Part shown: positions 44,337 through 53,351 of the stretch, piece by piece | Layout of the letters: the number at the start of each line of letters is the position of its first letter | Numbering within the stretch: position 1 is the stretch's first letter | Translations under genes and position numbers: made by a program | The notes under the pieces: generated by a model | What the model was told of the DNA's origin: nothing | Seen by the model: only the letters and a program-made list of their open reading frames with translations | The model's database searches: none | Source of the DNA: CAWHQZ01 sp963831645 | Lineage (GTDB): Bacteria > Pseudomonadota > Alphaproteobacteria > Rhizobiales > Aestuariivirgaceae | Assembly: GCA_963831645.1 (NCBI GenBank) | Contig: CAWHQZ010000006.1 | Coordinates: 434,001-498,000 of the forward strand | DNA length: 64,000 nucleotides | Reading direction: 5' to 3'

Positions 44337-45384
44337 ATGACGTTCAATCGCAGACATCTTGTTATCGGCGCCGGAGCGGCGCTCGCCGCGCCATTCGTCA
44401 TCACCGGTGCGCGCGCTGAAGAACCCGCCGTGACACTCAAGCTCCACCACTTCCTGCCGCCGGTATCCAACGGCCACAAGAAGATGCTCGCGCCCTGGGC
44501 CGAGAAAGTCGCGGCGGAACTCGCAAGGCAAAATCAAAATCGTCATCTTTCCGTCGATGCAACTCGGCGGCACGCCGCCGCAACTCTACGACCAGGCCCG
44601 CGACGGGGTCGTCGACATCGTGTGGACCTTGCCGGGATCGACTCCGGGCCGCTTTCCAACCACGGAAGTGATCGAACTTCCCTTCATCGCGGCGGAGCGC
44701 GGCATCGTCAATGCCAGGGCCGCACAGGAATTCGCCGATGTCCACCTCAAGGACGAGGTCAGTGACGTCAAAATCCTGTCCTATTGGGCCCATGACAGCG
44801 GTCATATCCACGCCAACCGCCAGGTCACGACGATGGACGACCTCAAAGGACTCAAACTGCGCAATCCGACGCGGCTGACTGGCGAAGGGCTGAAGGCGCT
44901 CGGCGCAACGTCTGTGGGCATGCCGGTCCCGCAAGTGCCCGAAAGCCTTGTGCAGGGCGTGATCGATGGAGCGGTGCTGCCGTGGGAGGTCGTGCCCGCG
45001 GTGAAATTGCACGAGTTGGTCAAGTTCCACACCGAGATCAAAGGCACACCCGCGCTTTACTCGCTGAGCTTCTTCCTCGCCATGAACAAGACCAGGTATG
45101 ACGGCCTGCCGGAAGACCTCCGCGCCACCATCGACCGCAATTCCGGCATGGCCTTCGCCGAGTTGGCGGGCAACATGTGGGATGCCGAAGCCATCCGGGT
45201 TCGCGACATGGTCGAGAAGCGCGGCAATAAGATCACCATCATTGCCGAAGGCGAGAAGGCCCGGTGGATCAAGGCCACAGAGTCCGTCTATCCGGCTTGG
45301 ATCGACCAGGTTAAAGACAAGGGCCTCGACGGCGCCAAACTGATTGAAGTGGTGCGGGCACTGGTTGCCAAGCACGATGCTTAG
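44337..45384 (+). CDS. TRAP transporter substrate-binding protein, DctP family (one frameshift)
   Basis: The corrected product is 348 residues. The start FNRRHLVIGAGAALAAPFVI resembles a twin-arginine signal. The binding protein follows: KLHHFLPPVSNGHKKMLAPWA, FPSMQLGGTPPQLYDQARDG, LKGLKLRNPTRLTGEGLKAL and the DctP-typical ALYSLSFFLAMNKTRYDGLP. One extra base near 44520 breaks the frame. DctP proteins capture carboxylates or related solutes in the periplasm and pass them to the DctQM permease encoded next. The ligand is unknown. Confidence 0.9.
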
Positions 45385-45490
45385 CCTGACCATGGCTAAC
45401 ACATAAATTGGTGGCACGACTGCCCTGGCGCCTGCCCTCAGATCGGCGCCGGGCGGCGGATCGCTCACCAAACATTGGGCAGGACGTGCG

Positions 45491-46027
45491 ATGAAAACAA
45501 CCGACTTGCCTGTCGAGGCTGGTGGACCGGTGGCGGCGCCATTGTCCGGGATAGAATGGCTGACCGGAGTAATTGCCGTTCTCGGGGGCTTGCTGACGCT
45601 TGCCGTTGCGCTTCTGGCGACTACCAGCGTGGCGATGCGCTGGCTGTTCGATCAGCCGATCGACGGCGACTACGAATACGTCAAGATGGCCACGGCGGTC
45701 GCCGTCTTCGCCTACCTCCCCTACACCCAGGCCCGGCACGGCAACATCATGACCGACACCTTCACGTCCTGGCTGCCGGCGCGAAAGCGCAACGCGATCG
45801 ATGCGTTCTGGGATCTCGCCTATGCCGCGCTGATGGGATACGTGGCTTACGCGCTCGTGTTTGGCAGCCTGGACGCCTATCACAGCGGCGAAACCACCAT
45901 GCAGCGGCAATTGCCGATCTGGCCGAGCATCGCCCTGTCGACCGCGCTGTGCATCCTGCTGGCGATCACTGCCGTGGTGACCGCGGCGCGGTCGTTCGCA
46001 ACCCCGACCGACAGGAGCGTCCAATGA
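45491..46027 (+). CDS. TRAP transporter small permease, DctQ type
   Basis: This 178-residue protein has four membrane helices, including GVIAVLGGLLTLAVALLATT and the DctQ hallmark MRWLFDQPIDGDYEYVKMAT, with TQARHGNIMTDTF following. It forms the small membrane subunit of the TRAP complex. Its stop overlaps the start of the large permease gene (ATGA), a sign of coupled translation. It follows the binding-protein gene by about 105 bp. Confidence 0.9.
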   Translation: MKTTDLPVEAGGPVAAPLSGIEWLTGVIAVLGGLLTLAVALLATTSVAMRWLFDQPIDGDYEYVKMATAVAVFAYLPYTQARHGNIMTDTFTSWLPARKRNAIDAFWDLAYAALMGYVAYALVFGSLDAYHSGETTMQRQLPIWPSIALSTALCILLAITAVVTAARSFATPTDRSVQ

Positions 46028-47466
46028 GCGGCACTGTCATAGCGCTGATCGGCTTTGCCTCGATGCTCGCGCTCATCGTGATGCGGGCGCCCATCGGCTT
46101 CGCGATGTTTATCGTCGGGGCCGCGGGCTATACCTATCTTTCGAGCGGCATGGCGTTCTTCGGTTACATGAAGACGAACTCCTATCACCAGTTCGCGAAC
46201 TACACGCTCTCCGTCATTCCGTTGTTCATTCTGATGGGGGCACTGGCGGAGCGGGCCGGCATCGCCGCGGCCCTGTTCAAGTCCGCCGAGGGGGCGCTTG
46301 GCCGGTTCCGCGGCGGACTTGCCATGGCGGTCATCGGCGCATGCATGGCCTTCGGCGCCATCTGCGGCTCATCGGTAGCGACAACAGCGACCTTCGGGCG
46401 CGCGGCGCTGCCGGAACTCAACAAGTACAAATACGATGGCGGCTTCTCGACCGGAACGATTGCCATCGGCGGCACACTTGGAATCCTGATCCCGCCATCG
46501 GTGATCCTGGTGGTCTATGCCATCACCACCGAACAGAACATTGCCAAGCTGTTCCAGGCGGCCCTCATCCCGGGCCTGCTCGCGGCGGCGTTCTACTGCA
46601 TCACCATCGCTGTCGTTGTGCGCCGCAATCCGGCGCTTGCGCCCGACATCGTCAAAGTCGCCGTCGAGCGCGCACCCCAACCCTGGTGGCCGAAGGCGCT
46701 TGGTGGCCTGGCGCTTGCGGCCATCGCCGCGCAGCTTTTTCGCGGGGGCCTGGCTTGGGAAAATGCCGCCATGTTCGCAGCCCTTGCCCTGCTCATCATG
46801 TTCGTCGACGTCGCGGTGATGCCGGCGATCATGATCGCCATCGTAGTGGTGGGCGGCATCTATGGCGGCGTGTTCACGCCCACCGAGGGCGCCGCGGTCG
46901 GCGCCATTGCCACGCTGCTGGCCGGGCTGGCGCAGCGGACACTCGGCTGGAAGGAAATCCTCCAGGCGATCCGGCAGACAGCCGAGACCGCGGGCATGAT
47001 CTTCATCATCCTGCTGGGCGCCGAGGTTTTCGGCGCCTTCATGGCGCTGTCGCAGTTGCCGACAACAGCGGCGGAAGCCATCGGCGGCTCCGGCTTCTCG
47101 CCCTATGCGGTGCTGATCGCGATGCTGGCGTTTTACATCCTGCTCGGCGCCGTGATGGACGAGCTCGCCATGATCCTCCTGACGCTGCCAGTGTTTTTCC
47201 CGGTCATCCAGGCACTGGATTTCGGCATGTTTCCGGATGAGGTCGCGATCTGGTTCGGCATTCTGGTGCTGATCGTCGTCGGTATCGGCCTGACCGCTCC
47301 GCCGATCGGACTCAATGTTTTCGTCATCTCGTCGCTGGCGAAAGGCGTCCCGATCAGCGCCACCTACCGCGGCGTTCTGCCTTTCATCGCCGCCGACGTT
47401 ATCAGGCTGGCCCTCGCCGTTGTCTTCCCGGCCCTGTCGTTGTGGCTCGTACGCATGTTGAACTGA
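46024..47466 (+). CDS. TRAP transporter large permease, DctM type
   Basis: The 480-residue product is rich in membrane helices and has DctM signatures: VIPLFILMGALAERAGIAAA, AICGSSVATTATFGRAALPE, GGTLGILIPPSVILVVYA and GGIYGGVFTPTEGAAVGAI. It is the transport subunit, using the sodium or proton gradient to import the solute bound by the DctP protein. It starts inside the DctQ stop codon. A middle insertion (RAPQPWWPKALGGLALAAIA) makes it somewhat longer than typical. Confidence 0.92.
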   Translation: MSGTVIALIGFASMLALIVMRAPIGFAMFIVGAAGYTYLSSGMAFFGYMKTNSYHQFANYTLSVIPLFILMGALAERAGIAAALFKSAEGALGRFRGGLAMAVIGACMAFGAICGSSVATTATFGRAALPELNKYKYDGGFSTGTIAIGGTLGILIPPSVILVVYAITTEQNIAKLFQAALIPGLLAAAFYCITIAVVVRRNPALAPDIVKVAVERAPQPWWPKALGGLALAAIAAQLFRGGLAWENAAMFAALALLIMFVDVAVMPAIMIAIVVVGGIYGGVFTPTEGAAVGAIATLLAGLAQRTLGWKEILQAIRQTAETAGMIFIILLGAEVFGAFMALSQLPTTAAEAIGGSGFSPYAVLIAMLAFYILLGAVMDELAMILLTLPVFFPVIQALDFGMFPDEVAIWFGILVLIVVGIGLTAPPIGLNVFVISSLAKGVPISATYRGVLPFIAADVIRLALAVVFPALSLWLVRMLN

Positions 47467-47489
47467 GAGCGTCCGCTGCCAGCTCACTG

Positions 47490-48743
47490 CTAGCTCGGGT
47501 CGGCGGCGCGCAATCGCTTCGCTAGAGCCTCCAGGAGCTTCCATCCGATGGTGGCGTTCCTTTCGACCAGTGGGCGGAACTCCCAGAACGTGAGCCCGTA
47601 GCAAACCAGGTCGGTCGCAGCGGTCACCGTGGCCGAGCGGGGACCGCCGTCGATCAGGGCGACCTCGCCGAAGTAGTCGCCCGGGCCGAGGGTGGCGCGG
47701 TCGACGCCTTTGCGCGAGACCATGGCCTCCCCGGAGTCGATGAGGAAGAAGGCGGCGCCCCCGGACCCCTCCATGATGACGGTCTCGCCCTTCGCGAAAC
47801 GGCGCTCCTTGAGCAGGCGGGCGATTTGCTCGGTCTGTCTCCGGTCCATATCGGCGAAGAGCTGGACGCGCCGGAGGGCAGCCACGGGATCGCGCGGGGG
47901 TGGTCCGGGCGGTGGCGCCTCGCTGCGCGCCTTCCCCGTGGTGACGGCGCGGCACTGGAGGAGATAGAGCGTCCCATCCTGGAACGCCCATTCGATGTCG
48001 CGTCGCGGGCCGTAGACCTTCTCGCACTGAAGGGCGAGCTCGCCCAGGGCCGCGAGCTCGGCATCGTCGAGGCAGAGTTGGTTCACCTGGGCGGGTGGTA
48101 CCTGCTGCTCGAAAGTACCCCCGCTGGGGAGCGAGCGGATCGCGATGCGCTTGCGCCCGGCCTTGCGCTCCAGCACATGGCCGGAGCGGTCGAGGCGGAA
48201 GTGGTCCGGGACGACGAGGCCCGCGACCACGGCTTCACCGAGGCCCCAGCTCGCTTCGATCAGGCGCTCATCGGCGCCGGTGACCGGGTGCCCGGTGAAC
48301 ATGACCCCGGCGGCGGTGGGGTTGAGGAGCGTCTGGACGACGACGCCGACGCTCGGGCGGGTGAACAGGCCGACACGCTGGCGGTAGGTGATTGCCGAAT
48401 CCGAGTTCGCAGACCACCAGACTTCGCGGACGGCGCCGGGGACATCGGCCGCCGAATGGACGTTGAGCACGGTGAAGTGCTGGCCGGCGAAGCTCGCCGC
48501 CGCGCTGTCTTCATCGACGGCGGACGACCGGACGGCGAACGGGGGCGGCAAGGCGGCGATGGCCTTTGCCACCTTTTCAATGGCCTTGTCGTTCCCCGAG
48601 GCGACGGCCTCGACCAGGTCGCCCGAGAGCGCCACGCCGGGCGGGACCGCGAGGCCCTGGCGCGTGGCGTCGCCGAGCCCCACGGCCTTCGAGCCATAGA
48701 GCGAGGTCTCGCGCGCCTTCGCGAAGGGGACGACTTTTTTCAC
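47490..48743 (-). CDS. PEP/pyruvate-binding ATP-grasp protein with C-terminal cyclic-nucleotide-binding domain
   Basis: Residues 1-270 form the ATP-binding domain of the PEP-synthase/PPDK family: PFAVRSSAVDEDSAAASFAG, GVVVQTLLNPTAAGVMFTGHP, EASWGLGEAVVAG and RDIEWAFQDGTLYLLQCR. After a Pro-rich linker, residues from about 290 form a cNMP-binding domain (FAKGETVIMEGSGGAAFFLI, LGPGDYFGEVALIDGGPRSA). The mobile phosphohistidine part is encoded by the gene just upstream, which overlaps by four bases. Together they make a split PEP-synthase-like or phosphotransferase enzyme that cAMP or cGMP might control. This fusion is uncommon; its substrate is unknown. Confidence 0.85.
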   Translation of the reverse strand: MKKVVPFAKARETSLYGSKAVGLGDATRQGLAVPPGVALSGDLVEAVASGNDKAIEKVAKAIAALPPPFAVRSSAVDEDSAAASFAGQHFTVLNVHSAADVPGAVREVWWSANSDSAITYRQRVGLFTRPSVGVVVQTLLNPTAAGVMFTGHPVTGADERLIEASWGLGEAVVAGLVVPDHFRLDRSGHVLERKAGRKRIAIRSLPSGGTFEQQVPPAQVNQLCLDDAELAALGELALQCEKVYGPRRDIEWAFQDGTLYLLQCRAVTTGKARSEAPPPGPPPRDPVAALRRVQLFADMDRRQTEQIARLLKERRFAKGETVIMEGSGGAAFFLIDSGEAMVSRKGVDRATLGPGDYFGEVALIDGGPRSATVTAATDLVCYGLTFWEFRPLVERNATIGWKLLEALAKRLRAADPS

Positions 48744-50380
48744 CCGAGCATCGTGACTTCGCCGGCATCCCCGTCTACGCGGACAAGGACGCCGTCGGCG
48801 ATGCGTTCGGTCGCCTCGCGGGTCCCGACGACGCCGGGGATCCCGTACTCGCGCGAGACGATCGCCGCATGTGAAAGGAGGCCGCCGTTGTCGGTGACGA
48901 TACCGCCAAGGAGCGGGAGGAGGATGTTGAAGGCCTCGGTCGTCGACTCGGTGACGAGCACATCGCCCTTGGTGATCCGGCCGAACTCCGAGGAGCCGGA
49001 GACGCGGCGCGCGGGCCCCTCGTAGACGCCCTTGCTCGCCGCTAGCCCGTAGAGGACCTTTTCTTCGTTCTGTGCCTGCGAGCTCCCGAAGAGGTGGCCC
49101 AAGGCGATTGAGGTCGCGCGCATGACGCGGCCGACCGACGGGGGCAGGGCCGCGAGGTCAGGCGGGGGCGGTGAGGGCGGGCCAAGGAAGCGCGGAGCGT
49201 CTTTGGCGGTGTAGGTCGCGCGGTATTCGGCGCGCTTGGCGAGCTCGTCCGCGGACGGGCCACCGGTGCCGGCGACCAGCGCACACATCTCGTCGAGGCT
49301 GGCGTCCAGCATCTGCTGGGGGGTGGCGATGCGACCGCGACCTGCAACCCGCCGGCCGGCCGCAAGGGCGGCGCGCCGCATGAGGCCCGAGGCCCAGATG
49401 TCGCTGTAGATGCCTCGCTCATCGCGGAGGCGGTAGGTGAGGCGGGCCTCGCCGAGCAGTTCGTCGAACTCGTCCTGGTGCGCCGCGGGAACCTGGGCGC
49501 GGACTTCGGCAATGCGGGCATCGACGTCCGAGGCGGCCCGGGCTTCTCCGGAAACGGCGATGCGGATGGCTTTCAGGAGTGCGTCCGGAAATTCGAGCAC
49601 CGCGGGCTCGGCGATGTCGAAGCCGTCGATGAGGCGGTTGCCGACCAGGTCGAGGTAGCCGGAGACCGCTGCGCCTGCTTCGCCCCTGAGGGAACGCAGG
49701 CTCGCGAGCACCTGTGCGGGGTCGCCGCCGGATGCGAGGGCGTCGCGGGCAGCGGGGTCCTGGGCGAACGCACCCTTCAGGCGTTCCATCTCGTCGGAGC
49801 CACCCGCGGACACCACTGCCGAACCGCGCAACAGGCCCAGCAGCTCGGACGGCGGCAGGCCCGTCCAGTCCCCAACGTGTGCGAGGAAGTCCCCGGTTGG
49901 GAGCACGGCGCCGGCGGTGAAGCGCATGTGCTGGGCGATCATGGCCGAATGGTGGTCGCGGCAGCGCGTCAGATAGGCGACCACCTCCGCGTCGGAGAGG
50001 GCGTCCGGATTGACGGCCTGCAGCTCCCGGTGCGTGGCAATGGAGGATGGTTTGCGATTCTCGTCCCAGTCGCGAAGCTGCTCCCGCCAGAGCTTCTGCG
50101 CGAAGACTTGTTCGGCGCGCTGAAAGCGGTCGGGGATTTCGGGGTCCGGAACCGGCAGCACCTGCTTGTAGCCGAAGCCTTTCACGTAGCCCATCTGGAG
50201 GCCGTCGATGAGCATCCCGTAGAAGCGGGCGAAGTCGTTGGTGCCCCTCTCGAAGGCGGGGGGATGCGTCTCCTGGAAGTAGCGCGTCACCGGGCGCGGG
50301 AAGTGCACGGGGTCTTGCTCCCACGATCCCGGCCCTGGCGGCTCAAAACGTAGTTCGGTCGAGGAGTCTGGCGCAGTCAT
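48740..50380 (-). CDS. PEP-utilising (phosphohistidine swivel) domain protein
   Basis: The 546-residue protein ends with the swivel domain GGIVTDNGGLLSHAAIVSRE-YGIPGVVG, whose His accepts phosphate. The long first part (RGTNDFARFYGMLIDGLQMG, HHSAMIAQHMRFTAGAV, DVDARIAEVRAQVPAAHQDE) resembles the middle domain of rifampicin phosphotransferase or PEP-synthase-like proteins. It lacks the ATP-grasp part, which is supplied by the overlapping next gene (ATGA). Both genes are very GC-rich. The complex may phosphorylate a small molecule at the expense of ATP, giving AMP and phosphate. Convergent or operon links to the TRAP genes are not seen. Confidence 0.8.
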   Translation of the reverse strand: MTAPDSSTELRFEPPGPGSWEQDPVHFPRPVTRYFQETHPPAFERGTNDFARFYGMLIDGLQMGYVKGFGYKQVLPVPDPEIPDRFQRAEQVFAQKLWREQLRDWDENRKPSSIATHRELQAVNPDALSDAEVVAYLTRCRDHHSAMIAQHMRFTAGAVLPTGDFLAHVGDWTGLPPSELLGLLRGSAVVSAGGSDEMERLKGAFAQDPAARDALASGGDPAQVLASLRSLRGEAGAAVSGYLDLVGNRLIDGFDIAEPAVLEFPDALLKAIRIAVSGEARAASDVDARIAEVRAQVPAAHQDEFDELLGEARLTYRLRDERGIYSDIWASGLMRRAALAAGRRVAGRGRIATPQQMLDASLDEMCALVAGTGGPSADELAKRAEYRATYTAKDAPRFLGPPSPPPPDLAALPPSVGRVMRATSIALGHLFGSSQAQNEEKVLYGLAASKGVYEGPARRVSGSSEFGRITKGDVLVTESTTEAFNILLPLLGGIVTDNGGLLSHAAIVSREYGIPGVVGTREATERIADGVLVRVDGDAGEVTMLG

Positions 50381-50624
50381 GGCAGTTCCTCTCTCTGGGA
50401 CAGCCCAAGATCTTGCAGCGCCGCTGGCGATTATTTTATCGTTCGGAGCGGAGGGACGGCACGGGCGATTTCTGGAACTTCGCAGTCTCCTTTAACTGAC
50501 CCGATCCGGGCCTCGCAAGGTCTATTTGTTCTCGCCCGCGTGGGCGATAAGTGGACGGTCCCATTGCGCTTGAATAGGCTCCGGAAAATCGGCGTTGACG
50601 CCGGCCCGTCCCCGTGGCGGGGGA

Positions 50625-51224
50625 CTATCGCTTGACCTTGCAGGTGAACGACGTGCCTTGCGGCCAATTCACCTGCGCCTCGTCGCCCTTCGACCAGAAG
50701 ACGAGCCCAAAGTCTCCCTCGTACTTGGCGCCGGAGGCGGCCGGTGCCAACATCACCGTCTGAACTTCATTGCCGCGAACCAGGTTGGCGCTGGGCGGAT
50801 CGGTTTCGGCCGGCGTGAAGATGATCTCGTTCGGCTGCGGCCCATCGCAGGTGAAGTAGACGGATTTGCCCACCGTGGCGGTTCCGTAGCGGGCCTGCAG
50901 AAATACTGTGCGCCTTGTGTATTCCTCGACGGCGCATTGCCGCTTGTCGTCCGCCTTCCAGCAGTCGTTGCGTCCTTTGATCCAGCCGCGCTGCGTTGCC
51001 AGCAGTTCACTCAACTGGCCGGCGCTCAGCGGCTGCTTCTCGGCCGAACCAAAGACCCGGCCGAGCTCGCGGTCGAGCCTGGCAAGCTCTTCGTCCTGAC
51101 ATATCAGCTGTTCGATCTCGCCCTCCGCTTTGGCGCAGTCGAAGCTGGGCGATGCCGCGGCGGCAAGCTCGGCGAGCATGCCGTCAAGACAAGCCAACGC
51201 AAGTCCAACTGCCAGCATCCTCAT
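50625..51224 (-). CDS. LprI-MliC fusion, putative periplasmic lysozyme inhibitor
   Basis: From ATG 51224 (GGAGG upstream) the product is 199 residues with a signal peptide. An LprI/DUF1311-type domain comes first (FDCAKAEGEIEQLICQDEEL, LLATQRGWIKGRNDCW, RQCAVEEYTRR, with paired cysteines). An MliC domain follows (VYFTCDGPQPNEIIFTP, MLAPAASGAKYEGDFGLVFW, FTCKVKR). Both domain types have members that block lysozyme, so this protein could protect peptidoglycan against host or competitor enzymes. It sits just downstream of the cox operon on the same strand but is separated by about 85 bp and has no functional link to it. Confidence 0.85.
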   Translation of the reverse strand: MRMLAVGLALACLDGMLAELAAAASPSFDCAKAEGEIEQLICQDEELARLDRELGRVFGSAEKQPLSAGQLSELLATQRGWIKGRNDCWKADDKRQCAVEEYTRRTVFLQARYGTATVGKSVYFTCDGPQPNEIIFTPAETDPPSANLVRGNEVQTVMLAPAASGAKYEGDFGLVFWSKGDEAQVNWPQGTSFTCKVKR

Positions 51225-51307
51225 GATAAGCCTCCAAGTCCGTAACAATCGCCGAGCTTCCCTTGCTTTCGCAAGGATGACGAAGGGGTTGGCGACACGC
51301 TGTCGCG

Positions 51308-52147
51308 CTAGCCGCGCTGCTGACTATCGAAATTGGCGCGCTGCGCCTTGCGCCGGTGGGCAACGACTTCGGCGAGGATCGACAGCGCAATCTCCTCCGG
51401 CGTGATGGCGCCGAGATCGAGCCCGGCAGGAGCCCGGATCCTTGCCAGCCGGTCCGGGTCTACTCCCCGTTCACTGAGTTTCGCCTGCAGCGCCCTGGTT
51501 TTTCTGCGGCTGCCAACGAAAGCGACGAGGTCGGCATCGGCGGCAAGAGCTGCCAGCAACGCCGCCTCATCGCCGCGTCCCTGCGTGGAAACGACAATGA
51601 AGCGTGCTCCCTCCCGTGTCGGAGGAAGCGTGTAGCCCTCGATCCGCCGGTCGACTTCGCGGAATGCCGCCTGCTCGTCGGCGGGCGCGCAGGCGGTGAC
51701 GGCGAAGCCGAGCCGACGGCCGAGATCGGCAAGCGCTACGGCAACGGGGCTCGACCCGCATATGACGATTTCGGGCGTCGGCAGCACCGGCTCTACGAAA
51801 ATGTCCATCGTGCCCTGGCTCGGGCAGAAGTTGTTGGCGAAGCGTACCCCTTCGCGCTCGTCTCCTGCCGCAACGCCCCTGGCCTGCAGCAGGTCTGGCG
51901 GCTCGACACAGACCAGGCGCGACCGCCCGTCGGCGATCGCCTCGCGCCCGGCCTTGACCACCGCCGCACGGGCGCAGCCGCCGCCGATCCACCCCTCCGT
52001 CACCGAGCCGTCCGGGAGGATGATCGCCTTCGCCCCTGCTTTTGCCGCTGTGGCGGAGACCGTGCGGACGACGGTTGCCACGGCGAAAGACTCCCCTTTC
52101 GCTTTCAGCTCGGAGATCGCCTCGAGGATATCGCCCGCGCGGCTCAT
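51308..52147 (-). CDS. coxF: XdhC/CoxF-type molybdenum-cofactor insertion factor
   Basis: The 279-residue product starts at ATG 52147, four bases after the coxE stop. It has the XdhC/CoxI domains: FAVATVVRTVSATAAKAGAK, GSVTEGWIGGGCARAAVVKA and a Rossmann part PEIVICGSSPVAVALADLGR, GSRRKTRALQAKL, RIRAPAGLDLGAITPEEIAL. Members deliver sulfurated Mo cofactor to xanthine-dehydrogenase-family enzymes. In Oligotropha CoxF is needed to add copper to the CoxL active site. Its place at the end of the cox operon supports that role. No coxG follows. Confidence 0.85.
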   Translation of the reverse strand: MSRAGDILEAISELKAKGESFAVATVVRTVSATAAKAGAKAIILPDGSVTEGWIGGGCARAAVVKAGREAIADGRSRLVCVEPPDLLQARGVAAGDEREGVRFANNFCPSQGTMDIFVEPVLPTPEIVICGSSPVAVALADLGRRLGFAVTACAPADEQAAFREVDRRIEGYTLPPTREGARFIVVSTQGRGDEAALLAALAADADLVAFVGSRRKTRALQAKLSERGVDPDRLARIRAPAGLDLGAITPEEIALSILAEVVAHRRKAQRANFDSQQRG

Positions 52148-52151
52148 GGCG

Positions 52152-53340
52152 TCAGATCCTGGCAAGATAGGGTTCGAGCGCCGCCAAACTTTCCAGATTG
52201 TGGGCGGGAGCGAAGAGATCTACGTAGGGCAGCGCCGCCTGCATACCGCGCGCTTCGGGCGCATAGTCGCGCCAGCCGATCAGCGGGTTCAGCCAGACGA
52301 TCCGCCGGCACCGGCGCCGCAGCCGGCGCATCTCCTCCGCCAGCCGTTGCGGCTCGCCCGTGTCGTAACCGTCGGAGACGATCATCACCACCGTGCGGGA
52401 GTTGATCACCCGCTTCGCATGCCACTGGTTGAAGGTCGCGAGGCTTTCCCCGATCCGTGTGCCGCCGCCGATCCCCTGCGCCATCAGCGACAGCCGGTCG
52501 ACCGCGCGGCTCACGTTGCGGTCGCGAAGCGACGGCGAAACATGCGCCAGCCGCGTGTGAAAAACGAACGCCTCTGCCTCGCGGAAGGCTTCGACCGCCC
52601 CATGCAGGAAGCGCACGAAAAAGGCGATGTAGAGGCTCATCGAGCCGGATGCATCGAGAAGCATGACGAGACGCAGCGGCTTTTCCTTGCGCCGCCGCCA
52701 CGCCAGTTCGACCGGCGTGCCGCCATGGGCGACGCTCTTGTGAATGGTCCGCCTCAGATCAAGCTGCCGGCCGCGCCGCCGGACCTCCTGGCGCCGGACG
52801 ATGCGAGCCCGCATCCTGTGGGCAAGGCGCGCGGCGAGTGCGTGCGTTCGAGCGATTTCGTCGGGATCGACGATGTGGCGGAGATCGACAGACGCCAGCG
52901 CCTCGGCGCGCGATGCTCCTTCACGGCGCGCCTTCCCGTCGGCTACAAAGTCCCCCTCGCCCCGGGACCGTTCGACGCTGTCCGGCGTTCCGGCAGCCCT
53001 TGAAGCAACGTTGTCGGTGCGATGTCGAGGCTGCTTTTGGGTCATCGCCCCGACCCGACGACTTCAGGCGCGTACGGATGTTGCGGCTTTCCCAAAAGGC
53101 AGCGAAAATCTCGTCAAAACGCTGGAAGTCCGACCGGTCCGCCGAGAACAGCGCCCGCAGCGCGGGCTTCAGCGCCGATGCACGCGCGGCTGCGGGCGAG
53201 ATGAGAACCGACAGCGCGTCGCGCGTCTCGGCCAGGCCGACCGTGAAGCCGTTGTCCCGCAGCGTGCGCACGAATCCGGCAAGCTTCAAGCGCATCGCTT
53301 CCCCGAGCGGGGAAGAGGACCGTTCTGCGACAGTCGCCAT
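52152..53340 (-). CDS. coxE: CoxE, vWA-domain maturation factor (one frameshift)
   Basis: The first part (GEAMRLKLAGFVRTLRDNGF, FDEIFAAFWESRNIR) runs to about 53045, where one extra base shifts the frame. The second part continues MTQKQPRHRTD, AHRMRARIVRRQEVRRRGRQ, then the von Willebrand A domain with the metal motif LDASGSM, GIGGGTRIGESLATFN and VMIVSDGYDTGEP. The reconstructed length, 395 residues, matches CoxE. CoxE acts with the AAA+ protein CoxD to install the sulfur and copper of the [CuSMoO2] centre. Because all other cox genes are intact, a sequence error is likely here. Confidence 0.88.
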
Positions 53341-53351
53341 CGCCGTTCCTT

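Noticed and set aside
46369..48027. A 552-codon minus-strand frame spanning the dctM end and the dikinase gene
   Set aside because: It covers the TRAP permease on the other strand and the dikinase in another frame. Its composition is Arg/His/Gln-rich, typical of a GC-rich shadow.
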